From assembly GCF_020536995.1 (NCBI RefSeq), contig NC_068358.1:2330224-2394223 (forward strand): 64,000 nucleotides of DNA. Direction: 5' to 3'. The DNA is from Dreissena polymorpha. Lineage: Eukaryota > Mollusca > Bivalvia > Myida > Dreissenidae. Made by a program: the position numbers and the translations under genes. Positions 1 to 12,309 of the stretch are shown one piece after another. Under the pieces are notes generated by a model that did not search any database, was not told where the DNA came from, and worked only from the letters and a program-made list of their open reading frames with translations. How positions within the stretch are numbered: the stretch's first letter is position 1; each line of letters starts with the position of its first letter.

Positions 1-714
1 TCTTTCTCGACTACCAATTGCAATTACCATTTATACTTGCTTTATTGAATACAATCTGTAGAATTTTCGCACCAGGTTAATAACTTATAACAGTTAAAGT
101 TGTAAACCACCGTATGTACAACTTATCTTTTCATTTAAAGAATAAGCTGGTCGCCTTCACACGTTTGTATATACAACGAACTCTTTTTAAACGTGTGGTT
201 ATAATGGCAGTGTGTTTACAACAGTAATATATATAACAGTCACAATATTACTAATGAGCGAATGGTTCAGTACCTACTGCAGTGTATTTGACGTGCATAT
301 TAATGTATTGTGAAGCGTGACATAATCATGACATCGTTTAATACTCACAAGAAAACATGCGAAAAATAAGTATATATTTCATTGTGCAGTGTATATAAAA
401 TTCAACTTGAAATAGCAATCTGCCATATCTGTTTTGGGGTCTTACTTAGACGAAAAATACTTGTATCTGAGATTCAACCCGATCCAAATCTGCCGTCACG
501 AGCATGTATTAGAAATTATTAAGTCCAAGAAACCATCACATAATGTTTGTATTTCGTTTTTGATATAAATAACGAAATCACTGTCCATCAAATGAGAACT
601 TAATATTGTGTGATACAAAGAACGTGTTCGTAAAATTGAACATGTTCATTCTGTGCAAAAACTTCACTATTTAAGCAGCATAATTTAAAATGAAATAACA
701 CATGGATAATCATA
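1..714. other. No gene seen
   Basis: AT-rich sequence with stops in all frames and no recognisable protein similarity or obvious repeat. It leads directly into the 75-bp satellite array. Confidence 0.5.
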
Positions 715-1354
715 AAGCGCCCTGTTCTGCGAACGCAAGTCATATAGTCACTATAAGGACATAATCATCTAGAACTTGGATACCACCGTGGTCCAATACT
801 ATTGTCAACACTTATCATGTATTCACTAAACAGACATGATCACCAAGTAGTTGTATACCCTCGCGACCCCGTGTTACTATCAACGCTCAGCATATAGTCA
901 CTATACGGGCATGATCATCTTGTAGTTTTATGCTCCCGCAACCTCGTGTTACTATCAACGCTCAGCATATAGTCGCTATACGGGCATGATCATCAAGTAA
1001 TTTGATACTCCCGCAACCCCGTGTTACTATCAACGCTCAGCATATAGTCGCTATACGGGCATGATCATCTAGTAGTATGATACCCCAGCAAACACGTGTT
1101 AATGTCGACACTATTCATGTCGTCACTATACGGGCATGATCATCTAGTAGTTTGATACTCCCGCAACCCCGTGTTACTTTCAACGCTCAGCATATAGTCA
1201 CTATACGGGCATGATCATCTAGTAGTTTCATGCTCCCGCAACCTCGTGTTACTATCAACGCTCAGCATATAGTCGCTATACGAGCATGATCATCAAGTAA
1301 TTTGATACTCCCGCAACCCCGTGTTACTATCAACCCTCAGCATGTAGTCGCTAT
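715..1354. repeat. 75-bp satellite array, about 8.5 units
   Basis: The landmark catatagtc or catgtagtc/catgtattc recurs at 741, 816, 891, 966, 1041, 1116, 1191, 1266 and 1341, an exact 75-bp period throughout. Each unit carries the conserved words gggcatgatcatc, gtgttact and caacgctcag. The units at the left end (741, 816) and the one at 1116 are the most diverged. The last unit stops at 1354, exactly where the inverted-repeat element begins. No ORF runs through the array. Confidence 0.9.
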
Positions 1355-1601
1355 CATACCAAACCGCTGGAAAAGGTTTAATACGGATGAATTCGGATGA
1401 AACGGGGTGGAAACAAAAAATCGGCTGAATGAGGGTTATTTTTAGAGATAATAAAGAGATTAATCCTGAAACAAAATCCCTAACCCCACTGTATGTGTGG
1501 TATTCGGGGGTATTCTTCGATTACGCCGACAACCTCACACATGTATCTGCCACAGACCGTAAGTTTGAACCTTTTTACCGATAATTAATAAGTGTTAGGT
1601 T

Positions 1602-1790
1602 TAAGCAATGCATGCCCCGCTTAAATTTTAGATTTTTCGTTACTATTTTAACGGTTCATATTCAATATCCCGATAAGTTAAAATACGAAGCCAATATGTT
1701 TAAGATTAATATTACAGCTGATACATTCACTTATAAAACATAATATTAACGATAAATCTAAAATTTTAGCGGGACATGCATTGCTTTTCA
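1602..1790. repeat. Nested palindromic MITE-like hairpin
   Basis: The segment around 1602-1643 (aagcaatgcatgccccgctt) and its near-exact inverse around 1747-1790 (agcgggacatgcattgctt) face each other about 105 bp apart. The arms are roughly 40 bp and include taaaatttagat-type sequence. It lies wholly inside the larger 57-bp-TIR element, so it is either an inserted miniature element or an internal hairpin of that element. Confidence 0.65.
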
Positions 1791-2309
1791 ATAACAGCGC
1801 AACGATAATGGTTATAATCATTCTTGAAACATTTAAATGTAGCTTTACGATATCCTTTGTTTATTTGAATAAATAACATAACGTGCATATGTGTACGTAC
1901 CAATAAACTATAATATATAGCTACAATCAAATATAATATACCTTTACCTTGCATAAAGTTATTATAGCACTACAAATATAGAGCCTTTATTAGATAAACC
2001 ACATTCGTCGATTTTATCATATTCGCGCATTTGAAATCAGCATTTATTTTCAAATGAAAAATGCCACTTGAAACAGTGACATTTCCGACAATATAAATTT
2101 ACAGCAGTCATAATATTCAGTATATTTTAAAAAATGCAACATTTTAAATTAAAATAAAAATATAACCAGGGAAAAGTAACATCATTAATTACTTCGTGTC
2201 TGGCGATAATCGGTCCAAAAATACTTTACTATTTTCTAAATCATATTGTATAACTAAATACTAAATTTTTGAGACGACAACAAGCATAATAATACATTCA
2301 GTATATTAA

Positions 2310-2585
2310 AGGTTAAAGGTGCGGTTTATAGACTGCTTCGATAACGTATGCTTCTTCAGCCGACTTCGACATTAACCCCCCGTTAACTGGGATTTAAGTC
2401 GTCCGTTTACGTACGGCACCGAAGGAAGCCACGGCACATTGACTTATTTCCCTCACAGGTACCCATTTATACAAGCGTGGTATTATTTTTTTGCTCAGAA
2501 AAATCCAGTGCCCCGAGCGGGATTCGAAGCTGGGAACTTCCGATCCCAAGACCAGCATCCTACCACTAGACCACTGTCCCCAATA
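2310..2585 (-). mobile_element. tRNA-derived SINE (tRNA-Pro-like head)
   Basis: Read on the minus strand, the right part (about 2585-2510) is tRNA-like. It has a box A (tggtctagtgg), an anticodon loop cttgggA containing TGG (proline-like), and a box B (gcttcgaatccc). The body follows to about 2310 (acggcaccgaaggaagcc region). The anticodon stem is mismatched and the sequence continues beyond the acceptor, so it is a SINE rather than a working tRNA gene. The exact 3' end is uncertain. Confidence 0.7.
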
Positions 2586-2829
2586 TTATATAATCATAAT
2601 GTAAACTTAAACAACAAAACATTGTGGTGTCGGCCTGGTATTATTGTTTGTGGTATGTAGCCCTAAAACAATCTTCTGGCACTGTGTCATGTACAAGGAT
2701 ATGAATTTAGAGTTGGAAAAATGAGAATATCTATAAAATTGTCATTCAGCCGATTTTTAGGGATTAATTTGTTTCCACCCCGTTTCATCCGAATTCATCC
2801 GTATTAAACCTTTTCCAGCGGTTTGTATG

Positions 2830-2960
2830 GGTAAATTGCGATGAATTGAGCTCTTTAAGGGATGAATTCATCGCAAGGGATGAATTCATCCCTTCAAGAG
2901 ATGAATTCATCGCAATTCAGCGCAAGGGATGAATTCATCTCTTCAAGGGATTAATAAATC
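2830..2960. repeat. Cluster of gatgaattcatc palindromes
   Basis: At least four copies of the self-complementary core gatgaattcatc, flanked by (c)aaggg or ttcaag, lie within about 100 bp immediately outside the right end of the 57-bp-TIR element. Related gatgaattc words also occur inside the TIRs. No coding potential. Confidence 0.7.
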
Positions 2961-3978
2961 TCTACGCATGTGCAGTCGATGTTAGTGGGGAAAACGGATG
3001 AACAGGCGTAGTTAATCACTGCCGTAAACGAGTAGGGGGGCGTAGACAACTATTGTTAGATGAGGGTTTAATTTGGTCAGTTGTATGCATAATACAATTT
3101 TATTTATTGTCTACCAGTGCACATTTAAGTCTCGTTGGCCATCGTGCAATAGTTTTTTTTTATTGTTTTTTTTTATTATTTGAAATATTTTAATAGTATA
3201 ACTATTCAACTATAATAGTTCAATATGACATAGCATATATTTTTTTGTTTTAAAGCAATGCATTTATGACATAAGCAAAATTAAATGCACGTACCTATTT
3301 AAGCGCTGAATGTATGTATAATGGCTACATGCCGATTCTTTATTCTTAATTTATAAAATAAGTTATTGAATGCTTACCCATATTTGTTTATTGTTTTATG
3401 TTGTTGTCTTACTTTTAAGTACGCATATCTCATGTTTTGGATTTATTTGTCCCAAGGGTTGAAAGGTAAATAGTAGAGCTTTTCTTTTAACTTTGTACGC
3501 ATGTCTATGTTTTATTGTACCATTCAAAAGTATTTGCAGGGAATCAAAAGCCAAATAAAGAAAAAAGTTGTTTTATGTTTTCCTTCACTGATAAGTTTGC
3601 AACCACTAATTTAAGAAATCAACAACCCTTCAGTGGTTACTCATCAGTTTGAAATGAATTCTTTTTTTTATTCAATATAATACATACAATGTATATACAT
3701 GTATATGATTAAACAACATAGTGATTGTACAAAGCAATAAAGTTCAGACATGTTATACAAGTTATGCTAATATATATTATTTTTTTAAAGAGAGAAGAAA
3801 AGAACAACAGAAGAATTGTTATGAAAAATGATGAGTTGTATAAATTCGGAAGAAAGCATACTGGACTTGTGTGTTTTTTGTATATTCACAATGATCTTAT
3901 AAGATTGAAAAAAATATACAAAAATATTTTAGAAAGATAAACTAACATTAGAGTGAAATGTATATAAGTGGACAAACA
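2961..3978. other. No gene seen; 3' flank of LINE
   Basis: AT-rich sequence with T-rich runs at 3150-3170. The part nearest 3979 may be the 3' UTR of the minus-strand LINE. No separate gene was recognised. The plus-strand ORF at 3725-3940 has no recognisable domain. Confidence 0.4.
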
Positions 3979-6900
3979 TTATGAGAATTTAATCCGATTC
4001 CATTTTTGTTCAAAGATTTGTAATGTGTCATTACTAAGGGCTATTTCTTTCTCAATCTAGATTTTTAGTTTAAGACTATGGAAAAAACAATTAAAATTTG
4101 GTACTTGTTTTTTGTACTTCATGTTAAAGATAAAATATTTCATCAATATAAAAACAAAATTCACAATTTTATTACAGTCTATTGATTTCAATGAGTAAAT
4201 TCCGAAACTGACATTTAAGAAAGATAGTTTAACGTTTAGTTGATGTTGTTCAAGAAAAGATACTAATTGATTCCAAATAGGCTGGATGTGTTTGCACTTC
4301 CAAAAAAAGATGTTCTATAGTTTCGATGTTTTCACCGCAGAAGTCACACAGATTTGAGTTAGATAATTTGCATTTAAAGAGATATTTATTTGTAGCTATA
4401 CTTCTATGGATGTATTTATATTGAAAATTTCTCAGTGTGCTTTCACTAGTTGCTTTATATGGCATGGTAAATATTTGTTTCCAATTAAGTTCATGTTCTC
4501 CGAAAAGGACTTGCCATTTATTTTGGGTTTTGGAGTTTTCTGTAGGGTTTTTAATTTGTAGTGTGTAAAACATTTTATTCGTTTTGTTTTTTCTTCCAAG
4601 TATGTTTTCTACGAATGTTGTTTGAGTAAATGGTGTATTATTTGTATTGATTTCAGATTTAATATGTATGGGTATGCTTTTGATTAGTGTGTAGTACTTC
4701 AGAAAATTATTTGAAGGTATTCCGCATATGTAGCATATATCATCAAAAGTGTAGAAATCCTTAATTCTGTAGTCATATAATTGGTCGACATATTTAATGC
4801 TTCGTTCAAACCAATCTTTATAGAAAAACGTCTTATTGTTTGAAGTTATGTCTTTCTTGTTCCATAAAATAGTTTTACTGCTGGTTTGGGTTTCTAAACT
4901 ATGAATGTCAGTCCATGCTGATAGAACATCAGACAGAAATATGTTTTCGTTTGCGATTTCCTGTAATATAGTATTGCTGATGCTACATTCAAAGAGTAAA
5001 AAGTCACCATATATTTTTAGGATTTTCTGGTAGAATAATTTCCATTTACTCGTATTAGTATTATCTAGGTATCTTTTAACCCAGCTGCATTTGATTGCAT
5101 TCAAGAATGAGTCAATGTTCGTTAATTGGATACCTCCATTTTCTACAGATTGAATTAACTGAGTTCGTTTTATTTTATTAGGCTAACCGTCCCATATGAA
5201 ATTAAATATTGCTGATTTTATATCGTTAATAACATCATTTGGTGGATTTGGGAGAACTGTTAATACATAAATTAATTTAGGAAGTGCAAACGTTTTCAAT
5301 ACTGTGTTTTTTCCGAATAGTGTAAGTTTACGGTGATGCCATGATTTTAAGCAGTTTTTAAAATTCTGTAATTTAGGTAGTATGTTTTAAGAACTGTATC
5401 CTTTTCATTATTTGTGAAAGTAATTCCTAATGTTGTGGCTTCATCGGATGTCCAATTAAATTTCATTTCTTTTTTATACAGGACATTACTTTGTTTTAAT
5501 TTATCTACTCGTAGCACAGAACATTTACTTTTGTTTAGTTTAAGACCCGATGTCATTCCGTAAAGGGTTAGTGACTCTATAAGGTTATGGAAAGAATGGT
5601 AATTGTAGTTTAAAAAATAGGTTGCATCGTCAGCAAATAGGGACTGTTTGATATCTTCATCAGGTTCTAGTGATATGCCTTTTGGACATCCTTGGCGAAC
5701 CCCTCGTTCGATGTTAAAACTGTTTGAAAAGAAGCCATTGTTAATGATTATACTGTTAATATTGGTATAGAATAGTTTAAGCCATTGAATGAGACTTTCA
5801 CCAAAGTTCATATTTTCTAAGCAAGAGAACATTCATGAATGATCAAGCGAATCGAATGCCTTTTCAACGTCTGCAAAGAATATTAGACCAGGATTGTTTG
5901 AATTGTTGAAATAGTTTATGCATTCTTGGATAAGACGAACGTTTTCACCAATGTAACGTCCTTTTATGAAACCAGATTGAGATTTTGAAATGATTGATGG
6001 TAATATTTTTTTTATTCTGTTTGCTATACTTTTAGTTGCAATTTTATAATCATTGTTTAGTAAACTAATCGGGCGCCAGTTTGATAAGGATTCTAAGTTT
6101 TTTCCATGTTTTGGAATAAGGGATATAATACCTTGTTTTTGTAGCGTAGTTAAGCTTTTGTTGTTCAATGAATAGTTAAGTGAATTAATTAGATGTGTTT
6201 TTATATCATTCCAGAATATTTTATAAAATTCGATTGTGATGCCATCAGATCCTGGGCTTTTGTTATTTTGCATTTCTTTTAGGGCTAACCCACATTCATA
6301 TTCATTAAGCACTCCGTCGCACAGTTGTTTTTCCTCTTGGTTTAAAGCGTGATGTGTATTTTTGAAAAGGGTGTTATTTTCAACATTTTTTCGTTTATAG
6401 AGGGTTTCGAAAAATAAACGTTGTTCTTCTAGTACTTGAGTTATGTTTGTTATATCTTTGCCATTGACTACTAATTTGTGTACAGTTTTTTGTTCACTTC
6501 TACGTTTTTCAATGTTTGCGAAGTATTTTGTATTTTTTCATTGTGTTCAACATGCTGTGCACGCGCTCTTAATATTATTCCATTGTGATGTGTATGATAG
6601 ATTCCATCTTATATTTGTTTTTGTAATGCTATTTCATTTTCAATGTCGGTGGTATCATTTGTGTTTGTTTGATGCAATTGTTTTTCAAGTGTTTCAATGG
6701 TTTTGATGGTTACAGTTTCAAGTTTGTGTGTTTCTTTTTGTTTAAATGATGTGTATCTAATTGTTTGTTACGGATATTTCCTTTAATTACTTCCCATTAG
6801 GTGTTTGGGTTTGCATCTTTATTATTTTGAACTGTATTTAATATTTCCTGTTTTATTTGTGTTTGATATTGTGTATCCAATAAGATGCTGTTTTTAATTT

Positions 6901-7591
6901 TAAAGTATCCTGGGCCTCTTTCAGGTTGTATATTGTGCAGTTTAAGTTCAACTAGAGAGTGGTCAGTCATAAATCCTGGTTTTATGTTACATGTGTCAAT
7001 AATGTTGCAAAGAGATTCAGATATTAAAAAATAGTCTAATCTACAAAATATTGTTGGTTTTGTGTTTGAGTGCCAAGTGAATTTGCTTTCGTTTGGGTAT
7101 ATTGTACGCCAGATATCTATCATATTGTAGTTTCAATTATGTTATTTAAAATGTTTCTATTTTTAGGATGAGTATAAAGGTTTCCGATTATAATATTTTT
7201 ATCTTGGTTATTAATTATAAAGGATTGTAATGTTTCGTAAAATGTGGAATCATCTATGTTTAGACCGTTAACGTTGATAAATGTTTGTTGTGTTTCATGT
7301 ATTTTGATATCTATACGTGCTAGTCTGCCAATTATTATGTCGTTAAGGTTATCAACTGTGATCCCTATGTTACTTTTTATCAGAAAGGCAATGCCTTGTT
7401 TATTAGTATATTGTCCACTGAGGTAGATGTCCCCGTCTCATTCATCTTTTAAGGTTTGTGATAAAGTATGTGTCAAGTGACTTTCTTGTAATAAGCATAC
7501 ATTATATTTTTTTCGTCTAACCATTTGAAGATTTTAATGCTTTATCTTTGTTGTTTAGCCCTTTTACATTTAAAGTACATAGTTTGATCAT
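3979..7591 (-). mobile_element. L1-like LINE ORF2 (endonuclease and reverse transcriptase), nearly full length, several breaks
   Basis: ORF2 encodes the protein that nicks target DNA and reverse-transcribes its own RNA. The start ATG at 7591 opens an AP-endonuclease (KLCTLNVKGLN, LLQESHLT, RLDYFLISESL, MTDHSLVEL). The reverse transcriptase follows, with NNKSPGSDGITIEFYK, NWRPISLLN, QSGFIKGR, ADVEKAFDSLDH, GVRQGCP and the FADD catalytic box near 5640. After a typical KLTLFGKNTVLKT thumb comes a C-terminal zinc knuckle (CDFCGENIETIEHLF). About 1,200 codons is normal for the L1/Tx1 clade. Breaks include a TGA in place of the Trp expected in the endonuclease near 7440, a stop near 7125, further stops and shifts, and an extra T in a T run near 4308. 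After that T run the frame continues as WKCKHIQPIW to a stop at 3979. The element is old and immobile. Confidence 0.88.
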
Positions 7592-9257
7592 TTAAAAAAG
7601 GTGGAGGGTGATGTAAATGATAATGTGTGTGTGCTTGTCCAGTTAGTCTCTATTTGAAAACGTGTCCAGTTGGTTTCTAATATAAGAAATAAAATGTCTA
7701 CACATATAAATTTAAAAAAAATGTGAAAATTATTTATACAAAAAAATTGCTTTTTATCAAGGATTCGTCGAAAAAAAAAGACAAGTAATATGACAATATA
7801 TTTACATCATTTCAACATCTAGCCTGTTTACATAGTGCATTCCTTATAATAGCAATTCCTTATCAAAACACCATTTTCATTGTCACAATTATATCATATA
7901 TAGTTAAAATGCAATCATGTCAATAAACAACATTTTAACATAACACATTGTTTTCATGACTGTTAATATTATACATACTATCGTCATACACATATTGTAC
8001 CAACGCCTATGTGTTACAAATAATGTAATCAGTGTTGTTTTATATACGAACTATTTTACACAAAATGTTATTCATATAAAAAAATACAGTCACCATGCAT
8101 CTGTGGCCGAGTAGCAAGATTGGTATATTTTATTTCATTTGAGTTTTTCATAATTATTTTATTCACGCGTTCATTTTTTAATCATTTTCGGTTGTGTTTT
8201 ATTTATAAAAACAAACAAAAAAACAAGATATGTCCATACAAATGTTAAACAAGATAGTTTTTGCCAGCGGCTGACAGTATTAATTTTATAAAATAAGTTT
8301 AAAAAAAAAAGTTTACCATGTATGCTTCTATAAATGGTAGTTATAACTGTACTTAGTATAATAATCTACCGTAGAAAAAAAGATCAAGCTATAGGTTCAG
8401 TGACACACTGACAAGATATATGAGGACTATAGTACTAGCATATTAATTGGTAGTTATAACTGTACTAAGTATAATAATCTACCGTAGAAAAAAAGATCAA
8501 GCTTTAGATTCAGTGACACACTGACAAGATATATGAGGATTATAGTACTAGCATATTAATTCACGGTTATTTCTTACAAACACCATGATTAATGTCGTTT
8601 GATTTACATATACATAATTACAGAAAATATATATTGGGATAGTATTCATATAATAAATCAGAGTAGTTCGTTTAAAAATACAGTAGTCTTAACCGTACAA
8701 GCGTTGTGTATCTAAATGTTACTTTTTTGTTATAAATATGTGTATGAACGTATTTACACGTATGTTTCCCGGTATGGAGACCTTGTATTCAAATACAAGA
8801 TGACTTTGAGGGAAGCATTTATGATTAATCAATAAATAATATATTCGATCGTTCTTATGTCAGTTTAACGAAAAACCGAAAGTGACCCAAGAATATACCA
8901 TGCGTATTTAACTTATTCGTTTAGAATCAGGTAAATAAAAGGCTTTGTTTCTTGTTAAAATCCTATATTTTGATATGGAGGTGCAATATTTATGAAGACG
9001 AAACTCTATATTCAAGTCTGTTGACATCTGACTGTAACTCACCTTAAACGTACGTGTATATGCTAATTGTTTTATCAAAATACAATTTAGACATAAATGA
9101 ACCAATTAAGGAGTAACACAAACAATGTTTTTATAATACAGTTGGGCTTCTATAAGTAAAAGAAATCTGTAAATATAACAACACTATCAATTATCGCAAC
9201 TCTCCAGTAACACAAAACACACTCACGCACGCACGCATACACGCGCACGCACGCACG

Positions 9258-9288
<31 letters not shown>

Positions 9289-9890
9289 ACAAAGCATCAA
9301 CTAAAGGCGCTATCCAGGTACTAATATGTCCATAATATAGCTCACACATAAGCTCAATATAACTAGTCTATGCATTGTATTTTTGTTAAACCTATTGATT
9401 CTAAGCCAATTCCAAGTTTACATATTTCCATACAACGCAACATACAAAAAACAGTTATCTTGCTTGTCGACGGCACTGGTTATTACACACAAGATTTTTA
9501 TAATGAAGTTTAAATATCGACAATTATTTGTTTTAAAATGCATTTTGGTTACTCTGGTAAATTGATAGATAAAACAACGGCCTCGCCTCAATGGATTAAA
9601 TATATAATGTTCACATGGTTGAAGCATGAAGAGGCATGATTTGCTCGTGTTTTGTTTTGTTGACTTTTCCAGCATGTAATTGTGTAGTATAGTTTTCAAA
9701 AAAAGAAGGGTGATCAACAAGCAGTTGGTGTTATCAAAAGAGAAAAAATGATATCATCCATACTAAGCACTGTCTATATGATATTATTATAAATGCAGAT
9801 CTTTTAACAATAAAATTTTAGTGATATGTGTTGATAATTAAACTTCTATTATTTACGATAAAGAATATTTGTTTAGTTAGTTTTACACAT
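7592..9890. other. No gene seen; holds a 123-bp tandem duplication and a CA microsatellite
   Basis: This 2.3-kb stretch separates LINE ORF2 from the ORF1-like frame. It contains a direct duplication (8336-8458 and 8459-about 8574, only a few differences, with words such as ctaccgtagaaaaaaagatc) and a (AC)n tract near 9211-9293. No protein similarity was recognised. It may be sequence inserted between the two LINE ORFs. Confidence 0.5.
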
Positions 9891-10559
9891 TTATGGCCAA
9901 GGGAGGTCAATCCAGGTTTGGTAGCTTTCGTACGGGACTGTTTGGATTCTACCAGATTTGTTTTTGTATCGTAAAGTTCCGTTTACTGACCATGCGTCTT
10001 CGACTTCATCACTCATCTTTTTTTGGATACACATTAGTACGTGAAGGTTCAGTCTAGCCAGGTCTTCATTAATGAAGACACCGGTGCCTTTCAGTTTCCG
10101 TCTGTTGCTCATCACCGTTTCTCTGGTTAGTCTTGAAACAAACCGCACTATGATGTCTCTATTTTTATTGAGTGGGTTGGGCAACCGATGCGCGATGTCA
10201 ATGTCAGACAGGCTTAGGTTTGCAATACCTTTTTCGTTGAGAAACTTTACAACTTTTTTCGCAGAATCAATTGCAGTTTCTTTTGCATCGGTATCTTGGA
10301 TTCCCCGTATTTTAATATTGTTTCTCCGGCTATATTGTTGAGTCTCGTTTTGAAGCTTTTTCAACTTCTCTTCTTGTTTTTTAACCATCTCTTCTAGCCT
10401 ATCATTTGCTTCATCTTTGTCATTGACCTTACTTTCCATCGTTTTTAACAATGTTCTTAGGGCGTCACACTCTTGCTCTTTCTCAAAAACTTTACTTTCT
10501 ACAATCTCAATTTTGTTAATTACCGATTTTAATAGGTCGTCTTTCTTCTCTTTGATCAA
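9891..10559 (-). mobile_element. LINE ORF1-like protein (coiled coil plus RRM-like)
   Basis: The 222-residue frame has an N-terminal heptad-rich coiled coil (about residues 5-85, rich in K, E and L). An RNA-recognition-like core follows, beginning RRNNIKIRGIQ, then DIDIAHRLPN, IIVRFVSRLTRETVMSNRRK and FINEDLARLN. This is the layout of L1-family ORF1, an RNA-binding chaperone of the retrotransposon RNP. It lies upstream of the ORF2 above on the same strand, but 2.3 kb away. It is either the same LINE with inserted sequence or a second element. The frame is open throughout. The true start may lie further upstream, since the listed one is not clearly preceded by a leader. Confidence 0.75.
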
Positions 10560-10709
10560 CTCTTTTAATGTATCGATTTATACCGATTGCCCTGGTCTAT
10601 TTTGCGTCAAGTGGCTGGACCCAAAAACGACTTCGTCGCTTCATTCTATTAATGTAAGAAGCTTTTGAGTTCTGGAACGCAACGAAATCGATGTTGTCCA
10701 TCGCACAGA

Positions 10710-11850
10710 AGGGAATCCCGTATTTTTTTTAATTTATTTTTTGTTTATATGCTTTTATAGAAACAAGGAGTGCAACTTCATTTGCCGAAAAACTACACCA
10801 TCTTTACTGTAAACCATGTAACTCGAACAATTTTTAACGAATCAACTACACACCGGTTGTTTTCGAAAGCTTATAAAAAAAATATCAGAAAAAATTAACA
10901 TCAGTACCATTGATCCAGCAGTATTTCGATACCAGCCCTCAGAAGTTGACACTCTTCCAAAATCGTGTTTTGTCGGACACAAATGTGTACACATAGAGAT
11001 TGTCCATGTCGATCACTTTAAAGAGCTAAATCTCAATAACAAAGTCATTAAACGCTAAATAAACAGCACCCGTATGCACATTAAACATTTTTCAATCGGT
11101 TACAATACCCATTGTTATCGAAAAAGTATGGTAAACACCATTTAGTCGCGTCTTTCGATCCGCGAGTACAAAATCTAATCATAAAAATTCTATTTTGACC
11201 GTGGGAAACCCGTTGATGACGTCAGAGATTTTGTAAACACAAAATGCGATTAATCGGTTTTCATCAATTTCTCACTCACCTTTTTACGGAGATCCTCGGG
11301 AAATTCTGCCCAACCAATAAAAAGAACGCATGCGAACACATTGCTTTATCGAATGACGTCAGAGGATTTCCACACTTTCTTCACAAATTAAACCTCTTGG
11401 TTGTTTACTTACACATCGGAGTGAAAACACTTTGGATGGTGTGCGAATGACTATAAATTGTATTGTTATCGATTCATTAATGTTTATTGAACCGAAAATA
11501 ACCGTTTAAATGACGAACAGTATTGTAATCGTTGTGTTTCTGCTGTTTGAAACCATCGGAAAATGAAGTTTTATTGGACATATTTGTGTCCGACCAAAAT
11601 TGTTTCCTTGAGTGTCAACTTCTGAGGGCTGGTATCAAAATACTGCTGGATCAATGGTACTGATGTTAATTTTTTCTGATAAATTATTTTATTAGCTTTC
11701 GAAAACAACCGGTGTGTAGTTGATTCGTAAAAAATCGTTCGAGTTACATGGTTTACAGTAAAGATGGTGTAGTTTTCCGGCAAATGAAGTTGCACTCCTT
11801 GTTTCTATTATAGCATATATACACACAAAAAAATAATAATACGGGATTCC
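10710..11850. mobile_element. Fold-back element with about 300-bp inverted arms
   Basis: The left arm (about 10710-11000, starting gggaatcccgtatt) and the right arm (about 11570-11850, ending atacgggattccc) are inverted copies with high similarity. Shared words include gaaacaaggagtgcaacttc and caaccggtgtgtagttgat. Between them are about 560 bp without recognised genes. The ORFs inside the arms are the same sequence read on opposite strands and show no known domain. No clear target duplication was found. It is probably a non-autonomous DNA transposon. Confidence 0.75.
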
Positions 11851-11935
11851 CTCCTGTGGTCCACGGGCCGTGTGCGCATCTGCTTTCACGAGCAGCCCTG
11901 CTGTAATGTTGCGGCACGGTGATCACGTGCCCACT

Positions 11936-12150
11936 GCTGTTGAGACCTATATTGTAGTCCGAACAGGCTAATCAGGGACGACACTTTCCGCCTAAACTGC
12001 ATTTTTTTAGAGGTGAATTTTTATTAACTAAAAATTCAATTTAAGCGGAAATAGTCATGCCTGGATGTGCGGAATGCACAGGCTAATCTGGGACGACACT
12101 TTACGCACATGCATTAACCCCCGTTTTCAAAAAACGAGGTTCTATTAATA
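11936..12150. repeat. Dispersed bivalve-type repeat with gctaatc...gggacgacactt motif
   Basis: The motif aggctaatcagggacgacac and its relative caggctaatctgggacgaca occur about 120 bp apart, followed by cgcacatgcattaa and an inverted-looking cccgttttc segment. A related fragment in inverted arrangement lies at about 14355-14425 in intron 1 of the LRR gene. It resembles short repeats common in bivalve genomes. That comparison is from memory. Confidence 0.6.
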
Positions 12151-12309
12151 TGTTGTAGAAAACATCAGGATGACCCAGGGGAAGTTGACACATTATTTTA
12201 TTTGGTTATATTTTTCCACCGTGGAGCCAAGCATCGGTCGCTTACACCCTCGATGTGAGATGCAGTGTGTCCAGCAAATGGTCCGATGGTGTCGGGGGTT
12301 CACGAGATC

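Larger units (their letters stand above)
1355..2829. mobile_element. DNA transposon-like element with perfect 57-bp terminal inverted repeats
   Basis: The left arm 1361-1417 (aaaccgctggaaaaggttta at its outer end) is an exact inverted copy of the right arm 2768-2824. The similarity extends outward as CATAC(C) to 1355 and 2829, and inward as a second short block (aaatcggctgaa). No transposase was recognised inside, so this looks non-autonomous. The interior holds a nested palindrome (1602-1790) and a tRNA-derived SINE (2310-2585). No clear target-site duplication was found. Identical arms suggest recent mobility or gene conversion. The superfamily is unknown. Confidence 0.8.

Noticed and set aside
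715-1354. CRISPR array
   Set aside because: The whole 75-bp unit is conserved with no unique spacers, and the genome is eukaryotic.
2510-2585. tRNA-Pro gene on the minus strand
   Set aside because: Anticodon stem poorly paired and continuous with a SINE body.
10072-10668. Plus-strand ORFs over the ORF1 region
   Set aside because: Antisense shadows of the LINE ORF1 coiled-coil frame.
11571-11889. Two minus-strand ORFs in the fold-back arm
   Set aside because: The same sequence in the other arm is not open in that frame and no domain is recognised.
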